This document shows, piece after piece, positions 42,104 to 57,336 of a DNA stretch of 64,000 nt. This DNA is from Brassica napus. Lineage: Eukaryota > Streptophyta > Magnoliopsida > Brassicales > Brassicaceae. The first letter of the stretch is position 1; every line of letters begins with the position of its first letter. The notes under the pieces were generated by a model. That model was not told the origin of the DNA. It worked only from the letters and a program-made list of their open reading frames with translations, and did no database searches. The stretch lies in assembly GCF_020379485.1 (NCBI RefSeq), contig NW_026014680.1:1-64000 (forward strand). The letters run 5' to 3'. Made by a program: the position numbers and the translations under genes.

Positions 42104-45100
42104 AAAATCTATGGGCTAACCCCTACAAAAATATTGAGTTTTTGGTAAATACTTTATATACTGAAGCCTATAATCTTTAGTGTTGTTTTAAAATTTCTAC
42201 CATATTCTACATTTGTATTAATGTATGCTAAACTCTTTTTCATGGTAAATGAGCATCGTTCAATTGTTTTTATCAATTAATTTAGTAAAACTTCATAATA
42301 CTCCTAAATCGATGGAATAACCACTATAAAATTATTATTTTCTTGATAAACGGAGACGACAAAGGCTCCAAACCTCTTTGAACATCATCATATGTTAGTG
42401 CAGGATGCAACTAGGCATTAAAACAATATTGTCATATTTTTTGAAATTTTCTCAAAATCTATGGGCTAACCCCTACAAAAATATTGAGTTTTTGGTAAAT
42501 ACTTTATATACTGAAGCCTATAATCTTTAGTGTTGTTTTAAAATTTCTACCATATTCTACATTTGTATTAATGTATGCTAAACTCTTTTTCATGGTAAAT
42601 GAGCATCGTTCAATTGTTTTTATCAATTAATTTAGTAAAACTTCATAATACTCCCTAAATCGATGGAATAACCACTATAAAATTATTATTTTCTTGATAA
42701 ACGGAGACGACAAAGGCTCCAAACCTCTTTGAACATCATCATATGTTAGTGCAGGATGCAACTAGGCATTAAAACAATATTGTCATATTTTTTGAAATTT
42801 TCTCAAAATCTATGGGCTAACCCCTACAAAAATATTGAGTTTTTGGTAAATACTTTATATACTGAAGCCTATAATCTTTAGTGTTGTTTTAAAATTTCTA
42901 CCATATTCTACATTTGTATTAATGTATGCTAAACTCTTTTTCATGGTAAATGAGCATCGTTCAATTGTTTTTATCAATTAATTTAGTAAAACTTCATAAT
43001 ACTCCCTAAATCGATGGAATAACCACTATAAAATTATTATTTTCTTGATAAACGGAGACACAAAGGCTCCAAACCTCTTTGAACATCATCATATGTTAGT
43101 GCAGGATGCAACTAGGCATTAAAACAATATTGTCATATTTTTTGAAATTTTCTCAAAATCTATGGGCTAACCCCTACAAAAATATTGAGTTTTTGGTAAA
43201 TACTTTATATACTGAAGCCTATAATCTTTAGTGTTGTTTTAAAATTTCTACCATATTCTACATTTGTATTAATGTATGCTAAACTCTTTTTCATGGTAAA
43301 TGAGCATCGTTCAATTGTTTTTATCAATTAATTTAGTAAAACTTCATAATACCCCTAAATCGATGGAATAACCACTATAAAATTATTATTTTCTTGATAA
43401 ACGGAGACACAAAGGCTCCAAACCTCTTTGAACATCATCATATGTTAGTGCAGGATGCAACTAGGCATTAAAACAATATTGTCATATTTTTTGAAATTTT
43501 CTCAAAATCTATGGGCTAACCCCTACAAAAATATTGAGTTTTTGGTAAATACTTTATATACTGAAGCCTATAATCTTTAGTGTTGTTTTAAAATTTCTAC
43601 CATATTCTACATTTGTATTAATGTATGCTAAACTCTTTTTCATGGTAAATGAGCATCGTTCAATTGTTTTTATCAATTAATTTAGTAAAACTTCATAATA
43701 CTCCCTAAATCGATGGAATAACCACTATAAAATTATTATTTTCTTGATAAACGGAGACGACAAAGGCTCCAAACCTCTTTGAACATCATCATATGTTAGT
43801 GCAGGATGCAACTAGGCATTAAAACAATATTGTCATATTTTTTGAAATTTTCTCAAAATCTATGGGCTAACCCCTACAAAAATATTGAGTTTTTGGTAAA
43901 TACTTTATATACTGAAGCCTATAATCTTTAGTGTTGTTTTAAAATTTCTACCATATTCTACATTTGTATTAATGTATGCTAAACTCTTTTTCATGGTAAA
44001 TAAACATCGTTCAATTGTTTTTATCAATTAATTTAGTAAAACTTCATAATTCTCCTAAATCGATGGAATAACCACTATAAAATTATTATTTTCTTGATAA
44101 ACGGAGACGACAAAGGCTCCAAACCTCTTTGAACATCATCATATGTTAGTGCAGGATGCAACTAGGCATTAAAACAATATTGTCATATTTTTTGAAATTT
44201 TCTCAAAATCTATGGGCTAACCCCTACAAAAATATTGAGTTTTTGGTAAATACTTTATATACTGAAGCCTATAATCTTTAGTGTTGTTTTAAAATTTCTA
44301 CCATATTCTACATTTGTATTAATGTATGCTAAACTCTTTTTCATGGTAAATGAGCATCGTTCAATTGTTTTTATCAATTAATTTAGTAAAACTTCATAAT
44401 ACTCCCTAAATCGATGGAATAACCACTATAAAATTATTATTTTCTTGATAAACGGAGAGACAAAGGCTCCAAACCTCTTTGAACATCATCATATGTTAGT
44501 GCAGGATGCAACTAGGCATTAAAACAATATTGTCATATTTTTTGAAATTTTCTCAAAATCTATGGGCTAACCCCTACAAAAATATTGAGTTTTTGGTAAA
44601 TACTTTATATACTGAAGCCTATAATCTTTAGTGTTGTTTTAAAATTTCTACCATATTCTACATTTGTATTAATGTATGCTAAACTCTTTTTCATGGTAAA
44701 TGAGCATCGTTCAATTGTTTTTATCAATTAATTTAGTAAAACTTCATAATACTCCCTAAATCGATGGAATAACCACTATAAAATTATTATTTTCTTGATA
44801 AACGGAGACACAAAGGCTCCAAACCTCTTTGAACATCATCATATGTTAGTGCAGGATGCAACTAGGCATTAAAACAATATTGTCATATTTTTTGAAATTT
44901 TCTCAAAATCTATGGGCTAACCCCTACAAAAATATTGAGTTTTTGGTAAATACTTTATATACTGAAGCCTATAATCTTTAGTGTTGTTTTAAAATTTCTA
45001 CCATATTCTACATTTGTATTAATGTATGCTAAACTCTTTTTCATGGTAAATGAGCATCGTTCAATTGTTTTTATCAATTAATTTAGTAAAACTTCATAAT

Positions 45101-48100
45101 ACTCCCTAAATCGATGGAATAACCACTATAAAATTATTATTTTCTTGATAAACGGAGAGACACAAAGGCTCCAAACCTCTTTGAACATCATCATATGTTA
45201 GTGCAGGATGCAACTAGGCATTAAAACAATATTGTCATATTTTTTGAAATTTTCTCAAAATCTATGGGCTAACCCCTACAAAAATATTGAGTTTTTGGTA
45301 AATACTTTATATACTGAAGCCTATAATCTTTAGTGTTGTTTTAAAATTTCTACCATATTCTACATTTGTATTAATGTATGCTAAACTCTTTTTCATGGTA
45401 AATGAGCATCGTTCAATTGTTTTTATCAATTAATTTAGTAAAACTTCATAATACTCCCTAAATCGATGGAATAACCACTATAAAATTATTATTTTCTTGA
45501 TAAACGGAGAGCACAAAGGCTCCAAACCTCTTTGAACATCATCATATGTTAGTGCAGGATGCAACTAGGCATTAAAACAATATTGTCATATTTTTTGAAA
45601 TTTTCTCAAAATCTATGGGCTAACCCCTACAAAAATATTGAGTTTTTGGTAAATACTTTATATACTGAAGCCTATAATCTTTAGTGTTGTTTTAAAATTT
45701 CTACCATATTCTACATTTGTATTAATGTATGCTAAACTCTTTTTCATGGTAAATGAGCATCGTTCAATTGTTTTTATCAATTAATTTAGTAAAACTTCAT
45801 AATACTCCCTAAATCGATGGAATAACCACTATAAAATTATTATTTTCTTGATAAACGGAGACACAAAGGCTCCAAACCTCTTTGAACATCATCATATGTT
45901 AGTGCAGGATGCAACTAGGCATTAAAACAATATTGTCATATTTTTTGAAATTTTCTCAAAATCTATGGGCTAACCCCTACAAAAATATTGAGTTTTTGGT
46001 AAATACTTTATATACTGAAGCCTATAATCTTTAGTGTTGTTTTAAAATTTCTACCATATTCTACATTTGTATTAATGTATGCTAAACTCTTTTTCATGGT
46101 AAATGAGCATCGTTCAATTGTTTTTATCAATTAATTTAGTAAAACTTCATAATACTCTCTAAATCGATGGAATAACCACTATAAAATTATTATTTTCTTG
46201 ATAAACGGAGACGACAAAGGCTCCAAACCTCTTTGAACATCATCATATGTTAGTGCAGGATGCAACTAGGCATTAAAACAATATTGTCATATTTTTTGAA
46301 ATTTTCTCAAAATCTATGGGCTAACCCCTACAAAAATATTGAGTTTTTGGTAAATACTTTATATACTGAAGCCTATAATCTTTAGTGTTGTTTTAAAATT
46401 TCTACCATATTCTACATTTGTATTAATGTATGCTAAACTCTTTTTCATGGTAAATGAGCATCGTTCAATTGTTTTTATCAATTAATTTAGTAAAACTTCA
46501 TAATACCCCCTAAATCGATGGAATAACCACTATAAAATTATTATTTTCTTGATAAACGGAGAGCACAAAGGCTCCAAACCTCTTTGAACATCATCATATG
46601 TTAGTGCAGGATGCAACTAGGCATTAAAACAATATTGTCATATTTTTTGAAATTTTCTCAAAATCTATGGGCTAACCCCTACAAAAATATTGAGTTTTTG
46701 GTAAATACTTTATATACTGAAGCCTATAATCTTTAGTGTTGTTTTAAAATTTCTACCATATTCTACATTTGTATTAATGTATGCTAAACTCTTTTTCATG
46801 GTAAATGAGCATCGTTCAATTGTTTTTATCAATTAATTTAGTAAAACTTCATAATACCCCTAAATCGATGGAATAACCACTATAAAATTATTATTTTCTT
46901 GATAAACGGAGAGCACAAAGGCTCCAAACCTCTTTGAACATCATCATATGTTAGTGCAGGATGCAACTAGGCATTAAAACAATATTGTCATATTTTTTGA
47001 AATTTTCTCAAAATCTATGGGCTAACCCCTACAAAAATATTGAGTTTTTGGTAAATACTTTATATACTGAAGCCTATAATCTTTAGTGTTGTTTTAAAAT
47101 TTCTACCATATTCTACATTTGTATTAATGTATGCTAAACTCTTTTTCATGGTAAATGAGCATCGTTCAATTGTTTTTATCAATTAATTTAGTAAAACTTC
47201 ATAATACCCCTAAATCGATGGAATAACCACTATAAAATTATTATTTTCTTGATAAACGGAGAGCACAAAGGCTCCAAACCTCTTTGAACATCATCATATG
47301 TTAGTGCAGGATGCAACTAGGCATTAAAACAATATTGTCATATTTTTTGAAATTTTCTCAAAATCTATGGGCTAACCCCTACAAAAATATTGAGTTTTTG
47401 GTAAATACTTTATATACTGAAGCCTATAATCTTTAGTGTTGTTTTAAAATTTCTACCATATTCTACATTTGTATTAATGTATGCTAAACTCTTTTTCATG
47501 GTAAATGAGCATCGTTCAATTGTTTTTATCAATTAATTTAGTAAAACTTCATAATACTCCCTAAATCGATGGAATAACCACTATAAAATTATTATTTTCT
47601 TGATAAACGGAGACGACAAAGGCTCCAAACCTCTTTGAACATCATCATATGTTAGTGCAGGATGCAACTAGGCATTAAAACAATATTGTCATATTTTTTG
47701 AAATTTTCTCAAAATCTATGGGCTAACCCCTACAAAAATATTGAGTTTTTGGTAAATACTTTATATACTGAAGCCTATAATCTTTAGTGTTGTTTTAAAA
47801 TTTCTACCATATTCTACATTTGTATTAATGTATGCTAAACTCTTTTTCATGGTAAATGAGCATCGTTCAATTGTTTTTATCAATTAATTTAGTAAAACTT
47901 CATAATACCCCCTAAATCGATGGAATAACCACTATAAAATTATTATTTTCTTGATAAACGGAGAGCACAAAGGCTCCAAACCTCTTTGAACATCATCATA
48001 TGTTAGTGCAGGATGCAACTAGGCATTAAAACAATATTGTCATATTTTTTGAAATTTTCTCAAAATCTATGGGCTAACCCCTACAAAAATATTGAGTTTT

Positions 48101-51100
48101 TGGTAAATACTTTATATACTGAAGCCTATAATCTTTAGTGTTGTTTTAAAATTTCTACCATATTCTACATTTGTATTAATGTATGCTAAACTCTTTTTCA
48201 TGGTAAATGAGCATCGTTCAATTGTTTTTATCAATTAATTTAGTAAAACTTCATAATACCCCTAAATCGATGGAATAACCACTATAAAATTATTATTTTC
48301 TTGATAAACGGAGAGCACAAAGGCTCCAAACCTCTTTGAACATCATCATATGTTAGTGCAGGATGCAACTAGGCATTAAAACAATATTGTCATATTTTTT
48401 GAAATTTTCTCAAAATCTATGGGCTAACCCCTACAAAAATATTGAGTTTTTGGTAAATACTTTATATACTGAAGCCTATAATCTTTAGTGTTGTTTTAAA
48501 ATTTCTACCATATTCTACATTTGTATTAATGTATGCTAAACTCTTTTTCATGGTAAATGAGCATCGTTCAATTGTTTTTATCAATTAATTTAGTAAAACT
48601 TCATAATACTCCCTAAATCGATGGAATAACCACTATAAAATTATTATTTTCTTGATAAACGGAGACGCAAAAGGCTCCAAACCTCTTTGAACATCATCAT
48701 ATGTTAGTGCAGGATGCAACTAGGCATTAAAACAATATTGTCATATTTTTTGAAATTTTCTCAAAATCTATGGGCTAACCCCTACAAAAATATTGAGTTT
48801 TTGGTAAATACTTTATATACTGAAGTCTATAATCTTTAGTGTTGTTTTAAAATTTCTACCATATTCTACATTTGTATTAATGTATGCTAAACTCTTTTTC
48901 ATGGTAAATGAGCATCGTTCAATTGTTTTTATCAATTAATTTAGTAAAACTTCATAATACCTCCTAAATCGATGGAATAACCACTATAAAATTATTATTT
49001 TCTTGATAAACGGAGAGCACAAAGGCTCCAAACCTCTTTGAACATCATCATATGTTAGTGCAGGATGCAACTAGGCATTAAAACAATATTGTCATATTTT
49101 TTGAAATTTTCTCAAAATCTATGGGCTAACCCCTACAAAAATATTGAGTTTTTGGTAAATACTTTATATACTGAAGCCTATAATCTTTAGTGTTGTTTTA
49201 AAATTTCTACCATATTCTACATTTGTATTAATGTATGCTAAACTCTTTTTCATGGTAAATGAGCATCGTTCAATTGTTTTTATCAATTAATTTAGTAAAA
49301 CTTCATAATACCTCCTAAATCGATGGAATAACCACTATAAAATTATTATTTTCTTGATAAACGGAGAGCACAAAGGCTCCAAACCTCTTTGAACATCATC
49401 ATATGTTAGTGCAGGATGCAACTAGGCATTAAAACAATATTGTCATATTTTTTGAAATTTTCTCAAAATCTATGGGCTAACCCCTACAAAAATATTGAGT
49501 TTTTGGTAAATACTTTATATACTGAAGCCTATAATCTTTAGTGTTGTTTTAAAATTTCTACCATATTCTACATTTGTATTAATGTATGCTAAACTCTTTT
49601 TCATGGTAAATGAGCATCGTTCAATTGTTTTTATCAATTAATTTAGTAAAACTTCATAATACCTCCTAAATCGATGGAATAACCACTATAAAATTATTAT
49701 TTTCTTGATAAACGGAGAGCACAAAGGCTCCAAACCTCTTTGAACATCATCATATGTTAGTGCAGGATGCAACTAGGCATTAAAACAATATTGTCATATT
49801 TTTTGAAATTTTCTCAAAATCTATGGGCTAACCCCTACAAAAATATTGAGTTTTTGGTAAATACTTTATATACTGAAGCCTATAATCTTTAGTGTTGTTT
49901 TAAAATTTCTACCATATTCTACATTTGTATTAATGTATGCTAAACTCTTTTTCATGGTAAATGAGCATCGTTCAATTGTTTTTATCAATTAATTTAGTAA
50001 AACTTCATAATACTCCCTAAATCGATGGAATAACCACTATAAAATTATTATTTTCTTGATAAACGGAGAGCACAAAGGCTCCAAACCTCTTTGAACATCA
50101 TCATATGTTAGTGCAGGATGCAACTAGGCATTAAAACAATATTGTCATATTTTTTGAAATTTTCTCAAAATCTATGGGCTAACCCCTACAAAAATATTGA
50201 GTTTTTGGTAAATACTTTATATACTGAAGCCTATAATCTTTAGTGTTGTTTTAAAATTTCTACCATATTCTACATTTGTATTAATGTATGCTAAACTCTT
50301 TTTCATGGTAAATGAGCATCGTTCAATTGTTTTTATCAATTAATTTAGTAAAACTTCATAATACCCCTAAATCGATGGAATAACCACTATAAAATTATTA
50401 TTTTCTTGATAAACGGAGAGCACAAAGGCTCCAAACCTCTTTGAACATCATCATATGTTAGTGCAGGATGCAACTAGGCATTAAAACAATATTGTCATAT
50501 TTTTTGAAATTTTCTCAAAATCTATGGGCTAACCCCTACAAAAATATTGAGTTTTTGGTAAATACTTTATATACTGAAGCCTATAATCTTTAGTGTTGTT
50601 TTAAAATTTCTACCATATTCTACATTTGTATTAATGTATGCTAAACTCTTTTTCATGGTAAATGAGCATCGTTCAATTGTTTTTATCAATTAATTTAGTA
50701 AAACTTCATAATACCCCTAAATCGATGGAATAACCACTATAAAATTATTATTTTCTTGATAAACGGAGAGACAAAGGCTCCAAACCTCTTTGAACATCAT
50801 CATATGTTAGTGCAGGATGCAACTAGGCATTAAAACAATATTGTCATATTTTTTGAAATTTTCTCAAAATCTATGGGCTAACCCCTACAAAAATATTGAG
50901 TTTTTGGTAAATACTTTATATACTGAAGCCTATAATCTTTAGTGTTGTTTTAAAATTTCTACCATATTCTACATTTGTATTAATGTATGCTAAACTCTTT
51001 TTCATGGTAAATGAGCATCGTTCAATTGTTTTTATCAATTAATTTAGTAAAACTTCATAATACTCCCTAAATCGATGGAATAACCACTATAAAATTATTA

Positions 51101-54100
51101 TTTTCTTGATAAACGGAGACGACAAAGGCTCCAAACCTCTTTGAACATCATCATATGTTAGTGCAGGATGCAACTAGGCATTAAAACAATATTGTCATAT
51201 TTTTTGAAATTTTCTCAAAATCTATGGGCTAACCCCTACAAAAATATTGAGTTTTTGGTAAATACTTTATATACTGAAGCCTATAATCTTTAGTGTTGTT
51301 TTAAAATTTCTACCATATTCTACATTTGTATTAATGTATGCTAAACTCTTTTTCATGGTAAATGAGCATCGTTCAATTGTTTTTATCAATTAATTTAGTA
51401 AAACTTCATAATACTCCCTAAATCGATGGAATAACCACTATAAAATTATTATTTTCTTGATAAACGGAGAGCACAAAGGCTCCAAACCTCTTTGAACATC
51501 ATCATATGTTAGTGCAGGATGCAACTAGGCATTAAAACAATATTGTCATATTTTTTGAAATTTTCTCAAAATCTATGGGCTAACCCCTACAAAAATATTG
51601 AGTTTTTGGTAAATACTTTATATACTGAAGCCTATAATCTTTAGTGTTGTTTTAAAATTTCTACCATATTCTACATTTGTATTAATGTATGCTAAACTCT
51701 TTTTCATGGTAAATGAGCATCGTTCAATTGTTTTTATCAATTAATTTAGTAAAACTTCATAATACCCCCTAAATCGATGGAATAACCACTATAAAATTAT
51801 TATTTTCTTGATAAACGGAGAGCACAAAGGCTCCAAACCTCTTTGAACATCATCATATGTTAGTGCAGGATGCAACTAGGCATTAAAACAATATTGTCAT
51901 ATTTTTTGAAATTTTCTCAAAATCTATGGGCTAACCCCTACAAAAATATTGAGTTTTTGGTAAATACTTTATATACTGAAGCCTATAATCTTTAGTGTTG
52001 TTTTAAAATTTCTACCATATTCTACATTTGTATTAATGTATGCTAAACTCTTTTTCATGGTAAATGAGCATCGTTCAATTGTTTTTATCAATTAATTTAG
52101 TAAAACTTCATAATACTCCCTAAATCGATGGAATAACCACTATAAAATTATTATTTTCTTGATAAACGGAGAGCACAAAGGCTCCAAACCTCTTTGAACA
52201 TCATCATATGTTAGTGCAGGATGCAACTAGGCATTAAAACAATATTGTCATATTTTTTGAAATTTTCTCAAAATCTATGGGCTAACCCCTACAAAAATAT
52301 TGAGTTTTTGGTAAATACTTTATATACTGAAGCCTATAATCTTTAGTGTTGTTTTAAAATTTCTACCATATTCTACATTTGTATTAATGTATGCTAAACT
52401 CTTTTTCATGGTAAATGAGCATCGTTCAATTGTTTTTATCAATTAATTTAGTAAAACTTCATAATACCCCCTAAATCGATGGAATAACCACTATAAAATT
52501 ATTATTTTCTTGATAAACGGAGAGCACAAAGGCTCCAAACCTCTTTGAACATCATCATATGTTAGTGCAGGATGCAACTAGGCATTAAAACAATATTGTC
52601 ATATTTTTTGAAATTTTCTCAAAATCTATGGGCTAACCCCTACAAAAATATTGAGTTTTTGGTAAATACTTTATATACTGAAGCCTATAATCTTTAGTGT
52701 TGTTTTAAAATTTCTACCATATTCTACATTTGTATTAATGTATGCTAAACTCTTTTTCATGGTAAATGAGCATCGTTCAATTGTTTTTATCAATTAATTT
52801 AGTAAAACTTCATAATACTCCCTAAATCGATGGAATAACCACTATAAAATTATTATTTTCTTGATAAACGGAGACGACAAAGGCTCCAAACCTCTTTGAA
52901 CATCATCATATGTTAGTGCAGGATGCAACTAGGCATTAAAACAATATTGTCATATTTTTTGAAATTTTCTCAAAATCTATGGGCTAACCCCTACAAAAAT
53001 ATTGAGTTTTTGGTAAATACTTTATATACTGAAGCCTATAATCTTTAGTGTTGTTTTAAAATTTCTACCATATTCTACATTTGTATTAATGTATGCTAAA
53101 CTCTTTTTCATGGTAAATGAGCATCGTTCAATTGTTTTTATCAATTAATTTAGTAAAACTTCATAATACTCCCTAAATCGATGGAATAACCACTATAAAA
53201 TTATTATTTTCTTGATAAACGGAGAGCACAAAGGCTCCAAACCTCTTTGAACATCATCATATGTTAGTGCAGGATGCAACTAGGCATTAAAACAATATTG
53301 TCATATTTTTTGAAATTTTCTCAAAATCTATGGGCTAACCCCTACAAAAATATTGAGTTTTTGGTAAATACTTTATATACTGAAGCCTATAATCTTTAGT
53401 GTTGTTTTAAAATTTCTACCATATTCTACATTTGTATTAATGTATGCTAAACTCTTTTTCATGGTAAATGAGCATCGTTCAATTGTTTTTATCAATTAAT
53501 TTAGTAAAACTTCATAATACCCCTAAATCGATGGAATAACCACTATAAAATTATTATTTTCTTGATAAACGGAGAGACAAAGGCTCCAAACCTCTTTGAA
53601 CATCATCATATGTTAGTGCAGGATGCAACTAGGCATTAAAACAATATTGTCATATTTTTTGAAATTTTCTCAAAATCTATGGGCTAACCCCTACAAAAAT
53701 ATTGAGTTTTTGGTAAATACTTTATATACTGAAGCCTATAATCTTTAGTGTTGTTTTAAAATTTCTACCATATTCTACATTTGTATTAATGTATGCTAAA
53801 CTCTTTTTCATGGTAAATGAGCATCGTTCAATTGTTTTTATCAATTAATTTAGTAAAACTTCATAATACCCCTAAATCGATGGAATAACCACTATAAAAT
53901 TATTATTTTCTTGATAAACGGAGAGCACAAAGGCTCCAAACCTCTTTGAACATCATCATATGTTAGTGCAGGATGCAACTAGGCATTAAAACAATATTGT
54001 CATATTTTTTGAAATTTTCTCAAAATCTATGGGCTAACCCCTACAAAAATATTGAGTTTTTGGTAAATACTTTATATACTGAAGCCTATAATCTTTAGTG

Positions 54101-57100
54101 TTGTTTTAAAATTTCTACCATATTCTACATTTGTATTAATGTATGCTAAACTCTTTTTCATGGTAAATGAGCATCGTTCAATTGTTTTTATCAATTAATT
54201 TAGTAAAACTTCATAATACCCCTAAATCGATGGAATAACCACTATAAAATTATTATTTTCTTGATAAACGGAGAGCACAAAGGCTCCAAACCTCTTTGAA
54301 CATCATCATATGTTAGTGCAGGATGCAACTAGGCATTAAAACAATATTGTCATATTTTTTGAAATTTTCTCAAAATCTATGGGCTAACCCCTACAAAAAT
54401 ATTGAGTTTTTGGTAAATACTTTATATACTGAAGCCTATAATCTTTAGTGTTGTTTTAAAATTTCTACCATATTCTACATTTGTATTAATGTATGCTAAA
54501 CTCTTTTTCATGGTAAATGAGCATCGTTCAATTGTTTTTATCAATTAATTTAGTAAAACTTCATAATACTCCCTAAATCGATGGAATAACCACTATAAAA
54601 TTATTATTTTCTTGATAAACGGAGAGACAAAGGCTCCAAACCTCTTTGAACATCATCATATGTTAGTGCAGGATGCAACTAGGCATTAAAACAATATTGT
54701 CATATTTTTTGAAATTTTCTCAAAATCTATGGGCTAACCCCTACAAAAATATTGAGTTTTTGGTAAATACTTTATATACTGAAGCCTATAATCTTTAGTG
54801 TTGTTTTAAAATTTCTACCATATTCTACATTTGTATTAATGTATGCTAAACTCTTTTTCATGGTAAATGAGCATCGTTCAATTGTTTTTATCAATTAATT
54901 TAGTAAAACTTCATAATACTCCCTAAATCGATGGAATAACCACTATAAAATTATTATTTTCTTGATAAACGGAGACACAAAGGCTCCAAACCTCTTTGAA
55001 CATCATCATATGTTAGTGCAGGATGCAACTAGGCATTAAAACAATATTGTCATATTTTTTGAAATTTTCTCAAAATCTATGGGCTAACCCCTACAAAAAT
55101 ATTGAGTTTTTGGTAAATACTTTATATACTGAAGCCTATAATCTTTAGTGTTGTTTTAAAATTTCTACCATATTCTACATTTGTATTAATGTATGCTAAA
55201 CTCTTTTTCATGGTAAATGAGCATCGTTCAATTGTTTTTATCAATTAATTTAGTAAAACTTCATAATACTCCCTAAATCGATGGAATAACCACTATAAAA
55301 TTATTATTTTCTTGATAAACGGAGAGCACAAAGGCTCCAAACCTCTTTGAACATCATCATATGTTAGTGCAGGATGCAACTAGGCATTAAAACAATATTG
55401 TCATATTTTTTGAAATTTTCTCAAAATCTATGGGCTAACCCCTACAAAAATATTGAGTTTTTGGTAAATACTTTATATACTGAAGCCTATAATCTTTAGT
55501 GTTGTTTTAAAATTTCTACCATATTCTACATTTGTATTAATGTATGCTAAACTCTTTTTCATGGTAAATGAGCATCGTTCAATTGTTTTTATCAATTAAT
55601 TTAGTAAAACTTCATAATACCCCCTAAATCGATGGAATAACCACTATAAAATTATTATTTTCTTGATAAACGGAGACACAAAGGCTCCAAACCTCTTTGA
55701 ACATCATCATATGTTAGTGCAGGATGCAACTAGGCATTAAAACAATATTGTCATATTTTTTGAAATTTTCTCAAAATCTATGGGCTAACCCCTACAAAAA
55801 TATTGAGTTTTTGGTAAATACTTTATATACTGAAGCCTATAATCTTTAGTGTTGTTTTAAAATTTCTACCATATTCTACATTTGTATTAATGTATGCTAA
55901 ACTCTTTTTCATGGTAAATGAGCATCGTTCAATTGTTTTTATCAATTAATTTAGTAAAACTTCATAATACCCCTAAATCGATGGAATAACCACTATAAAA
56001 TTATTATTTTCTTGATAAACGGAGAGCACAAAGGCTCCAAACCTCTTTGAACATCATCATATGTTAGTGCAGGATGCAACTAGGCATTAAAACAATATTG
56101 TCATATTTTTTGAAATTTTCTCAAAATCTATGGGCTAACCCCTACAAAAATATTGAGTTTTTGGTAAATACTTTATATACTGAAGCCTATAATCTTTAGT
56201 GTTGTTTTAAAATTTCTACCATATTCTACATTTGTATTAATGTATGCTAAACTCTTTTTCATGGTAAATGAGCATCGTTCAATTGTTTTATCAATTAATT
56301 TAGTAAAACTTCATAATACTCCCTAAATCGATGGAATAACCACTATAAAATTATTATTTTCTTGATAAACGGAGACGACAAAGGCTCCAAACCTCTTTGA
56401 ACATCATCATATGTTAGTGCAGGATGCAACTAGGCATTAAAACAATATTGTCATATTTTTTGAAATTTCTCAAAATCTATGGGCTAACCCCTACAAAAAT
56501 ATTGAGTTTTTGGTAAATACTTTATATACTGAAGCCTATAATCTTTAGTGTTGTTTTAAAATTTCTACCATATTCTACATTTGTATTAATGTATGCTAAA
56601 CTCTTTTTCATGGTAAATGAGCATCGTTCAATTGTTTTTATCAATTAATTTAGTAAAACTTCATAATACTCCCTAAATCGATGGAATAACCACTATAAAA
56701 TTATTATTTTCTTGATAAACGGAGAGCACAAAGGCTCCAAACCTCTTTGAACATCATCATATGTTAGTGCAGGATGCAACTAGGCATTAAAACAATATTG
56801 TCATATTTTTTGAAATTTTCTCAAAATCTATGGGCTAACCCCTACAAAAATATTGAGTTTTTGGTAAATACTTTATATACTGAAGCCTATAATCTTTAGT
56901 GTTGTTTTAAAATTTCTACCATATTCTACATTTGTATTAATGTATGCTAAACTCTTTTTCATGGTAAATGAGCATCGTTCAATTGTTTTTATCATTAATT
57001 TATAAAACTTCATAATACTCCCTAAATCGATGGAATAACCACTATAAAATTATTATTTTCTTGATAAACGGAGAGCACAAAGGCTCCAAACCTCTTTGAA

Positions 57101-57335
57101 CATCATCATATGTTAGTGCAGGATGCAACTAGGCATTAAAACAATATTGTCATATTTTTTGAAATTTTCTCAAAATCTATGGGCTAACCCTACAAAAATA
57201 TTGAGTTTTTGGTAAATACTTTATATACTGAAGCCTATAATCTTTAGTGTTGTTTTAAAATTCTACCATATTCTACATTTGTATTAATGTATGCTAAACT
57301 TTTCATGGTAAATGAGCATCGTTCAATTGTTTTTA
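42104..57335 (+). repeat. Right part of the satellite array with block-specific variants
   Basis: Forty-three complete monomers plus a 164-bp partial one. Differences concentrate at two places in the monomer: the TACTCCCTAAATC site (variants TACCCCTAAATC, TACCCCCTAAATC, TACCTCCTAAATC) and the GGAGACGACAAAGG site (variants GGAGAGCACAAAGG, GGAGACACAAAGG, GGAGAGACAAAGG). The GAGAGCAC form first appears near 45.5 kb, occurs in about half of the copies from there on, and is absent from the left and core blocks. A few clear substitutions occur, such as AAATAAACATC near 44000. From about 56.3 kb to the end, further small deletions accumulate. Confidence 0.85.
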
Positions 57336-57336
57336 A
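57335..57336. other. Junction between satellite array and single-copy DNA
   Basis: The last monomer follows the consensus through GTTCAATTGTTTTTA and then, instead of continuing TCAATTAATTTAG, runs into AAAAATGACCCG. The break falls 164 bases into the monomer. On the gene side it lies about 39 bases inside what appears to be the second intron of the USP gene. The junction is in a run of T then A, so the exact base is uncertain by a few positions. Confidence 0.85.

Larger units (their letters stand above)
1..57335 (+). repeat. 351-bp satellite DNA array, about 163 complete tandem monomers
   Basis: A head-to-tail tandem repeat fills this whole stretch. Taking the monomer start as the A-run before TCTATGGGCTAACCCC, starts fall at 1, 350, 700, 1050, 1401 and so on to 57172, giving about 163 full copies and one partial copy; the mean spacing is about 350.7 bp. 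The monomer is strongly AT-rich. All copies share one orientation and every reading frame is closed by stops, so no protein is encoded; the few 60-70 codon ORFs in it arise only where an indel removes a stop. A monomer close to 350 bp is about two nucleosome lengths, which is typical of plant heterochromatic satellites. I do not recognise it as the Arabidopsis 178-180 bp centromere repeat, and I cannot say from sequence alone whether it is centromeric, subtelomeric or knob-type. It continues past the left window edge. Confidence 0.98.

Noticed and set aside
1..57335. CRISPR-like array
   Set aside because: The regular repeats have no short-repeat/unique-spacer structure: the whole 351-bp unit is repeated.
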